A stretch of 9,968 nucleotides of DNA, taken from NCBI GenBank assembly GCA_016763255.1, contig JAESUA010000001.1, positions 1 to 9,968 of the forward strand, in the 5' to 3' direction. How positions within the stretch are numbered: position 1 is the stretch's first letter; each line of letters starts with the position of its first letter. Origin of the DNA: Magnetovibrio sp. Lineage in GTDB: Bacteria > Pseudomonadota > Alphaproteobacteria > Rhodospirillales > Magnetovibrionaceae. Made by a program: the position numbers and the translations under genes. Below, one piece after another: positions 6,017 to 9,968 of this stretch. A model generated the notes under the pieces. The model saw only the letters and a program-made list of their open reading frames with translations. It made no database searches and was not told where the DNA came from.

Positions 6017-6646
6017 TCAGCGACTGCTCGCGGCCAAGGCAAGCCCAAAGATCACAAACAAGCCACCGGTCATTTTGTTAATTTTACCATAGACCGCCTG
6101 CCCGCCTTGCCCCACCAACTTGCCCGACAGGGCAGCAAACGCGATCAAGCCGCAAAACGACATCGTCATCAAAGTCACGCCAAGAATCGCCAATTGGTCC
6201 CACACCGGACGCGAAATATCGATGAACTGAGGGAACAACGCGCCGATGAACAGCAACGCCTTGGGGTTACTCAGCGCCACCACCACGCCTTGCAGATAGC
6301 TTTTGTACTTTGAGGGAGCCGCCATTGGCCGTTGTTCATCGTCATCTTGAGGTCGGGTGTGCACCTTGGTGCGCAAAAGCCGCACGCCCAGATAAACCAA
6401 ATACAGACCGCCCACGATGCGCAACCAGAAAAACCACTGCGACGAGGTTTCAAGAACCGTGCCGACGCCAAAGGACGTGAGGCTCATTAAAATCGCCAAT
6501 CCTGTGATGTTGCCCAAGATTGGAAACACCGCCTGGCGCACCCCGAACCGACTGGCATGCGAAATCACCAGTAAAATCGCCGGTCCCGGCGTCACCACCG
6601 CGACACCGGTCAACACGACGAAAGATATCCAGACCTCAAAGCTCAT
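6017..6646 (-). CDS. LysE/RhtB family amino-acid exporter
   Basis: An inner-membrane protein of 209 residues with about six hydrophobic segments, the usual size for the family. The hallmark VTPGPAILLV (18-27) ends the first segment, and ALSNPKALLFIGALFPQF (from residue 124) matches the second conserved family block. A hydrophilic cytoplasmic loop with DDDE lies at about 92-115. Relatives export lysine, arginine, threonine, homoserine or cysteine by proton exchange; the substrate here is not determinable. A GTG at 6649 would add one residue, but the ATG at 6646 is 8 nt from a perfect AGGAGG and is preferred. The gene lies 40 bp downstream of thiSG and upstream of the ornithine decarboxylase gene, so export of a basic amino acid is a reasonable but unproven idea. 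Confidence 0.88.
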   Translation of the reverse strand: MSFEVWISFVVLTGVAVVTPGPAILLVISHASRFGVRQAVFPILGNITGLAILMSLTSFGVGTVLETSSQWFFWLRIVGGLYLVYLGVRLLRTKVHTRPQDDDEQRPMAAPSKYKSYLQGVVVALSNPKALLFIGALFPQFIDISRPVWDQLAILGVTLMTMSFCGLIAFAALSGKLVGQGGQAVYGKINKMTGGLFVIFGLALAASSR

Positions 6647-6654
6647 CACTCAAA

Positions 6655-6660
6655 CCTCCT
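6655..6660 (-). promoter_or_regulatory. Strong ribosome binding site of the LysE-type gene
   Basis: AGGAGG on the minus strand is 8 nt from ATG 6646 and 5 nt from GTG 6649. It is the best Shine-Dalgarno match in the window and lies in the 40-bp gap after thiSG, which supports efficient translation from a shared transcript. Confidence 0.8.
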
Positions 6661-6686
6661 CAGGTCGCTATCCGCAATCCAGGGCC

Positions 6687-7691
6687 TTAAATCAGCCCCG
6701 CCAACGGTGAAGACGGGTCGGCGTACATTTTTTTCGGCATGCGTCCGGCTTGATAAGCCAAACGACCGGATTCGACCGCCAGTTTCATGGCGCGGGCCAT
6801 CTTGATGGGGTCTTTGGCTTCGGCGATGGCAGTGTTCATCAAAATACCATCACAGCCCAATTCCATTGCAATCGCCGCATCAGACGCGGTACCCACGCCC
6901 GCATCAACCAGAACCGGCACCGTGGCCTGTTCAATAATCAAACGAATGCCGACCGGATTTTGAATGCCCAGACCCGAACCAATGGGGGCGGCCAGCGGCA
7001 TGATCGCGACACAGCCCATTTCTTCCAAAATTTTCGCCTGGATGGGATCATCGGCGCAATACACCATGACCTTAAAGCCTTCATCGATCAGGGTTTTTGC
7101 GGCGATGAGGGTTTGTGGCATGTTCGGATAAAGAGTCTTTTGATCGCCCAGAACTTCCAGTTTAACCAAATCCCAACCGCCCGCTTCACGTGCCAGACGC
7201 AGCGTGCGCACGGCTTCATCGGCGCTAAAGCAGCCTGCAGTGTTGGGAAGGTATGTATAGGTCTTGGGATCGACATAGTCCGTCAGCATCGGCTCATTGG
7301 GATTGGAGACGTTGACCCGCCGCACGGCAACGGTGACGATTTGCGCGCCCGAAGCTTCGATGGCTTTCTTGGTTTCTTCGAAATCCTTGTATTTGCCGGT
7401 ACCCACCAGAAGGCGCGACCGGTATTGCTGGCCGGCGACCTCAAAACAGTCACTTTTTGTCCCATCTGGCACCACGTCGCCATCGACCGGCAATCCGCCA
7501 CCGATAAAGTGAACGATTTCCAGCTTATCGCCTTCATCCAGCGGAGTTTGGCCGTAGGTCGATTTTGGCACGATCTCCAAATTACGCTCCACCGCCACCT
7601 TGGCGGGATCGAGACCGATTCGGCTCAAAAGCTCATTTACGGTGATCGGCGCATCAAAATTCTTGGATTCGCCGTTGACGGTGAGACGCAT
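6687..7691 (-). CDS. thiSG: ThiS-ThiG fusion: sulfur carrier protein joined to thiazole synthase
   Basis: A 334-residue bifunctional protein for the thiazole half of thiamine. Residues 1-66 are a ThiS-like ubiquitin-fold sulfur carrier, from MRLTVNGES to a terminal-type IGGG (63-66). After a linker of about 14 residues, 81-334 is ThiG, a TIM barrel that condenses 1-deoxyxylulose-5-phosphate, dehydroglycine and ThiS thiocarboxylate. The Schiff-base lysine is Lys177 in [10 protein letters not shown]. Other ThiG marks are the NTAGC segment (150-154), [16 protein letters not shown] (231-246) and [13 protein letters not shown] (261-273). In separate ThiS proteins the Gly-Gly is the C-terminus and is adenylated by ThiF; here it is internal. 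Such fusions are known and annotated in bacteria, particularly alphaproteobacteria. The ATG at 7691 has AAGGAAGG about 8 nt upstream. No thiO, thiE or thiF gene lies in this window. Confidence 0.95.
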   Translation of the reverse strand: MRLTVNGESKNFDAPITVNELLSRIGLDPAKVAVERNLEIVPKSTYGQTPLDEGDKLEIVHFIGGGLPVDGDVVPDGTKSDCFEVAGQQYRSRLLVGTGKYKDFEETKKAIEASGAQIVTVAVRRVNVSNPNEPMLTDYVDPKTYTYLPNTAGCFSADEAVRTLRLAREAGGWDLVKLEVLGDQKTLYPNMPQTLIAAKTLIDEGFKVMVYCADDPIQAKILEEMGCVAIMPLAAPIGSGLGIQNPVGIRLIIEQATVPVLVDAGVGTASDAAIAMELGCDGILMNTAIAEAKDPIKMARAMKLAVESGRLAYQAGRMPKKMYADPSSPLAGLI

Positions 7692-7954
7692 AGGCCTTGC
7701 CTTCCTTCATATTCCAATACAATCGTCGTGACTTTGTAACATATGGCATAGCGGCTCACAAACGAGAAGCCCCACCAAGCCGATCACAGCTTGAAGCCCG
7801 GCTCATGCCACCCCAAAACACACTCAATGGTTTAAGTATAATTAAATAAACTTGCACTGATTGCGCAACCAATAGTACAGCCTAAACACACTATTAAACC
7901 ACTCCAGATTGCAACTGTAGTCAGTCAACACCAATCAACATGAGGGTAATTAAT
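7692..7954. other. AT-rich divergent spacer between thiSG and the DUF1842-like gene
   Basis: This 263-bp spacer holds no gene that I can support. The thiSG side carries a plausible minus-strand promoter. The middle has a weak 5-bp stem (CAAGC 7776-7780 with GCTTG 7789-7793). The right part (about 7825-7955) is AT-rich and contains TATAAT (7837-7842) without a good -35, and an 8-bp palindrome TTGCGCAA (7860-7867). Neither strand shows the conserved cores of a TPP riboswitch, although the spacer precedes a thiamine gene. Confidence 0.6.
7733..7761 (-). promoter_or_regulatory. Probable promoter of thiSG
   Basis: On the minus strand TTGTGA (rc of 7756-7761) and TACAAA (rc of 7733-7738) are separated by exactly 17 bp, each matching four of six consensus bases. 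Transcription would start near 7726 and leave a leader of about 35 nt, too short for a TPP riboswitch. Confidence 0.38.
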
Positions 7955-8389
7955 ATGGATAATGCAGCAGAAGTACAAACGAGCCAAATGGCAGGACTGT
8001 TCCGGCTTAGCCTTGAGACTGAATCAAAACTGGCAGGCGCACCGGCACTTCATCTGTCACTCACCATCGACACTGTTAATGATATCGCGGACGGTGCGGC
8101 CGAGGTGACGCAGGCGCTGGCCGACCCGGTGGTGTGCACATCCCACGTTCACGGAACGGTAAATCCTCAATACACCATGGACCCGAGCTCCTCAAAAATC
8201 CGCATTGATTTAACCGGTTACCCGCTGATCCATTGGCCACAAGGTGGCGGAGTAGGCCCCGTATTTCCGCCAAACTTCAAGGCACAGCTCCTCATGGAGA
8301 CGGATTATCAAAAGGGTAACGTGATCTACCAATACCAAACGAGCAATGGGTCTTGGGTCAAAATCGAGCAGAAAATCCATACTGTCTAG
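7955..8389 (+). CDS. Uncharacterised protein resembling DUF1842
   Basis: A 144-residue acidic-to-neutral protein with no signal peptide, membrane segment or catalytic motif that I can name. The pattern runs AGLFRLSLET...LAGAPALHLSLTIDT, then DGAAEVTQAL, HVHGTV, a DLTGYPLIHWPQGGGVGPVFPPNF block (about 88-111) and a closing VIYQYQ...WVKIEQ strand. This resembles, from memory, the DUF1842 family (alternating beta-strands and a YPxxxWPxxGGxGP centre). The family has no established function. The fold looks all-beta and compact. The ATG at 7955 is chosen over 7940 because GAGGG (7942-7946) lies 8 nt before it. The gene stands alone: thiSG diverges upstream, and a hairpin separates it from aroQ downstream. 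Confidence 0.72.
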   Translation: MDNAAEVQTSQMAGLFRLSLETESKLAGAPALHLSLTIDTVNDIADGAAEVTQALADPVVCTSHVHGTVNPQYTMDPSSSKIRIDLTGYPLIHWPQGGGVGPVFPPNFKAQLLMETDYQKGNVIYQYQTSNGSWVKIEQKIHTV

Positions 8390-8412
8390 TTAAGGGCTTT
8401 CACGCCAACCAA

Positions 8413-8446
8413 CTTAGATCGTGTCGCCTATGCGGCACGATCTAAG
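8413..8446 (+). terminator. Strong hairpin after the DUF1842-like gene, probable terminator
   Basis: CTTAGATCGTGTCGC (8413-8427) pairs with GCGGCACGATCTAAG (8432-8446) around a CTAT loop: 15 bp with a single T-G wobble. It lies 24 bp after the stop codon. The stem is followed by AGTTTGG, not a run of T, so it is an imperfect intrinsic terminator. It may instead stabilise the 3' end or need a factor. Confidence 0.55.
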
Positions 8447-8510
8447 AGTTTGGTCTCTAAAAGAGCTCCTAAATAGGCGTTTCTTCCCTATTCCATAGGC
8501 CCTTACGCGT

Positions 8511-8557
8511 GCTATAAATCGCCCACGAACGATGACCGATTCCAATCGGCTATAAAT
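8511..8557 (+). promoter_or_regulatory. aroQ leader: duplicated GCTATAAAT and inverted repeat
   Basis: GCTATAAAT occurs twice, at 8511-8519 and 8549-8557, 38 bp apart. Each contains a TATAAA that could act as a -10 box. The first would give a leader of about 48 nt and is the better promoter candidate, though no good -35 lies 16-18 bp upstream of either. Between them an inverted repeat, CCGATT-CC-AATCGG (8536-8549), abuts the second copy and could be an operator. The aroQ ribosome site GGGGGAAA follows at 8560-8567. Confidence 0.35.
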
Positions 8558-8572
8558 TTGGGGGAAACCGCT

Positions 8573-9016
8573 ATGTCGGGCAAGGTCTTGGTCCTCAACG
8601 GACCTAACCTCAATCTTTTGGGAACACGCGAACCCGATGTTTACGGCGCAGAGACGCTCGACAGCATCGAGGCCAATTGCCGTGCGCGGGCCCAAGGGTT
8701 GGACCTGGAACTCGAATTTTGCCAAACCAATAGCGAAGGCCAACTGGTCGATTGGGTGCAACAAGCCCGCGACACACATGATCTTTTGATCGTCAACGCG
8801 GGGGCGTATACCCACACCTCTGTGGCGCTTTTAGATGCGCTTAAGGCCATTGCCCTTCCTGTGATCGAAGTACACCTTTCCAACATCCACCAGCGTGAAG
8901 AATTCCGCCATCACTCCTATGTCTCCAAGGTTGCCGTCGGTATGATCTGTGGCTTTGGCGGTTTTGGTTATGAGATGGCTTTGGAATCCGCCGCACAGCT
9001 GTTGACCAAGAAGTGA
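8573..9016 (+). CDS. aroQ: Type II 3-dehydroquinate dehydratase
   Basis: A 147-residue enzyme, the usual size for the dodecameric type II dehydroquinases. It converts 3-dehydroquinate to 3-dehydroshikimate, step three of the shikimate pathway. It opens with [19 protein letters not shown] (7-25), carrying catalytic Tyr24. [12 protein letters not shown] (75-86) and [16 protein letters not shown] (100-115) follow, with His101 as the general acid and Arg108/Arg112 in the substrate site and lid. The ATG at 8573 has GGGGGAAA 5 nt upstream; an in-frame TTG at 8558 is inside that leader and is rejected. The gene is 12 bp before accB, and the order aroQ-accB-accC is well conserved in proteobacteria. 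Confidence 0.97.
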   Translation: MSGKVLVLNGPNLNLLGTREPDVYGAETLDSIEANCRARAQGLDLELEFCQTNSEGQLVDWVQQARDTHDLLIVNAGAYTHTSVALLDALKAIALPVIEVHLSNIHQREEFRHHSYVSKVAVGMICGFGGFGYEMALESAAQLLTKK

Positions 9017-9028
9017 GAGCAATCGCTC

Positions 9029-9472
9029 ATGAGCAAAAAAATCGACGTCGATGACGCGCTGATCCGCAAACTCGCAGACCTGATGGATGAAACGGGCCTG
9101 ACCGAGATCGAAATCAGCCAAGACGACTTCTCCGTCCGTGTTGCCCGTGGCGGCACCGCCGTTACGGCCGTGGCCCCGGTGGCCATTGGTGCCGCACCTG
9201 CGGCCGAGGCCACACCGGAAGTATCGCACGCCGATCACCCCGGCGTGGTAACCTCACCGATGGTCGGGGTTGCCTACACCGCGGCCGAACCCGGCACACC
9301 ATCGTTCGTCAATGTTGGCGACACGGTTTCCGAAGGCCAGGTGGTGCTTTTGATTGAGGCCATGAAGGTCTTCAACCAAATCAAAGCGCCCAGAGGTGGT
9401 GTTGTGAAAAACATTTTGGTGGAAAGCGGCTCGCCAGTTGAATTCGGCGAACCCCTTCTGATCATCGAATAA
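9029..9472 (+). CDS. accB: Biotin carboxyl carrier protein of acetyl-CoA carboxylase
   Basis: A 147-residue carrier subunit that shuttles carboxyl-biotin between AccC and the AccA/AccD transferase for malonyl-CoA synthesis. Residues 1-40 are the conserved N-terminal dimerisation/assembly region (IRKLADLMDETGLTEIEI, then VRVARG). An Ala/Pro/Val-rich mobile linker (about 43-70) follows, then the biotinyl domain (71-147) with Lys113 as the biotinylation site in IEAMKVFN. The inserted thumb AAEPGTPSFVNVGD (85-98) is typical of true AccB rather than lipoyl domains. The start codon is centred in a palindrome, GCTCATGAGC. accB is 12 bp after aroQ and 18 bp before accC, a tight operon. Confidence 0.97.
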   Translation: MSKKIDVDDALIRKLADLMDETGLTEIEISQDDFSVRVARGGTAVTAVAPVAIGAAPAAEATPEVSHADHPGVVTSPMVGVAYTAAEPGTPSFVNVGDTVSEGQVVLLIEAMKVFNQIKAPRGGVVKNILVESGSPVEFGEPLLIIE

Positions 9473-9490
9473 ACGGCGAGGCAGCGCACC

Positions 9491-9968
9491 ATGTTCGACA
9501 AGGTCCTCATCGCCAATCGTGGCGAAATCGCACTTCGTATTTTACGCGCGTGCCACGAAATGGGCATCCGCACCGTGGCCGTGCATTCCACCGCCGACGA
9601 AAGCGCCATGCATGTGCGCCTCGCCGACGAAGCGGTATGCATCGGCCCACCGGCCGCCAAAGACAGTTACCTCAACGTCGCGGCAATTTTATCGGCGGCG
9701 CAAATTTCCGGTGCCGACGCAATCCATCCGGGTTACGGCTTTTTGTCTGAAAACGCCGACTTCGCCGCCATGGTCGAAGAGCACGGCTTTGTATTCATCG
9801 GCCCAACCTCCGAACACATCACCTTGATGGGTGACAAAATCGCCGCCAAGAATGCGGTGATGAAGGCCGGTATTCCGGTGGTTCCGGGCTCCGACGGTGG
9901 CGTCGCGACCTATGAAGAAGCCATCGAAGTGGCCGAACGCATCGGCTTTCCGGTGATCATCAAAGCCA
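9491..9968 (+). CDS. accC: Biotin carboxylase subunit of acetyl-CoA carboxylase (partial, C-terminus beyond window)
   Basis: The first 159 codons are present; the gene continues past the right edge (full length is normally about 450 residues). It carboxylates the biotin of AccB using ATP and bicarbonate. The N-terminal biotin-carboxylase domain begins [17 protein letters not shown] and contains [13 protein letters not shown] (79-91). The ATP-grasp region starts with MGDK (Lys116) and reaches IIKA with Lys158, matching the ATP-binding lysines of the E. coli enzyme. A GAGG sits 11 nt before the ATG. No frameshift is seen. Confidence 0.96.
   Translation, partial: MFDKVLIANRGEIALRILRACHEMGIRTVAVHSTADESAMHVRLADEAVCIGPPAAKDSYLNVAAILSAAQISGADAIHPGYGFLSENADFAAMVEEHGFVFIGPTSEHITLMGDKIAAKNAVMKAGIPVVPGSDGGVATYEEAIEVAERIGFPVIIKA

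Noticed and set aside
6750..7739. A 329-codon ORF antisense to thiSG
   Set aside because: Sense strand is an unambiguous ThiS-ThiG; the antisense product shows no recognisable domain and its start is not supported.
7849..7867. Sigma-54 promoter (TTGCAC followed by TTGC)
   Set aside because: Only 3 bp separate the two halves instead of the 5 needed to place GG at -24 and GC at -12.
7860..7867. TTGCGCAA palindrome as an operator
   Set aside because: Eight bases is short, a single copy is seen, and no regulator gene lies nearby; noted only as part of the spacer.
7692..7954. TPP riboswitch upstream of thiSG
   Set aside because: The conserved CUGAGA and ACCUGAUCUGG-type cores are absent on both strands, and the likely leader is only about 35 nt.
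8472..8492. AATAGG/CCTATT hairpin before aroQ
   Set aside because: A 6-bp AT-rich stem with a 9-nt loop is weak and expected by chance in this AT-richer spacer.
8558..8572. TTG start extending aroQ by five codons
   Set aside because: It lies in the ribosome-site region; the ATG at 8573 begins the conserved VLVLNGPN strand and gives standard numbering for Tyr24 and His101.

Overview
The window looks like chromosomal DNA of an alphaproteobacterium, most plausibly a marine member of the Rhodospirillales group. This rests on the gene order aroQ-accB-accC, a fused ThiS-ThiG protein, a type III (alanine-racemase fold) ornithine decarboxylase, an RhlE helicase with long RGG and Lys/Ala/Pro tails, and mid-to-high GC codon use. 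The genus cannot be fixed from the sequence alone. There are no rRNA or tRNA genes, insertion sequences, CRISPR arrays or prophage genes. Almost every base is accounted for by ordinary, intact genes.

Layout. (1) Positions 1-1620, minus strand: a tight three-gene run, read right to left. It holds an ISOC-like cysteine hydrolase of the isochorismatase family, an alpha/beta hydrolase and a gamma-class carbonic anhydrase homologue cut by the window edge. (2) Positions 1621-1928: a 308-bp divergent intergenic region. It carries four 11-bp tandem repeats abutting a TTGACA -35 box, then a leader with a stem-loop that coincides with an 11-codon upstream ORF. (3) Positions 1929-3761, plus strand: a 610-residue RhlE-type DEAD-box RNA helicase with an elaborate disordered C-terminal tail. 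(4) Positions 3765-7691, minus strand: a co-directional block, thiSG, a LysE/RhtB exporter, ornithine decarboxylase and a diguanylate cyclase. Its last gene converges on the helicase with only 3 bp between stop codons. (5) Positions 7692-7954: an AT-rich divergent spacer. (6) Positions 7955-8389, plus strand: a small orphan protein resembling DUF1842, followed by a strong hairpin. (7) Positions 8573 to the end, plus strand: aroQ-accB-accC, joining 3-dehydroquinate dehydratase to the biotin carrier and biotin carboxylase of acetyl-CoA carboxylase; accC is cut by the window edge.

How the genes work together. aroQ, accB and accC form a housekeeping shikimate and fatty-acid unit. The block in (4) combines thiamine thiazole synthesis, probable amino-acid export, putrescine or cadaverine synthesis and c-di-GMP synthesis. 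The decarboxylase and cyclase are 46 bp apart and probably co-transcribed, which suggests but does not prove a polyamine/c-di-GMP connection.

Main points for a second look: the cyclase N-terminus resembles the zinc-sensing CZB domain of E. coli DgcZ but has lost all four zinc ligands; the ThiS Gly-Gly tail is buried inside a fusion; the helicase has a repeat-flanked promoter and an uORF/hairpin leader; and the DUF1842-like gene has no known function. I saw no clear sign of a wholly new multigene system.
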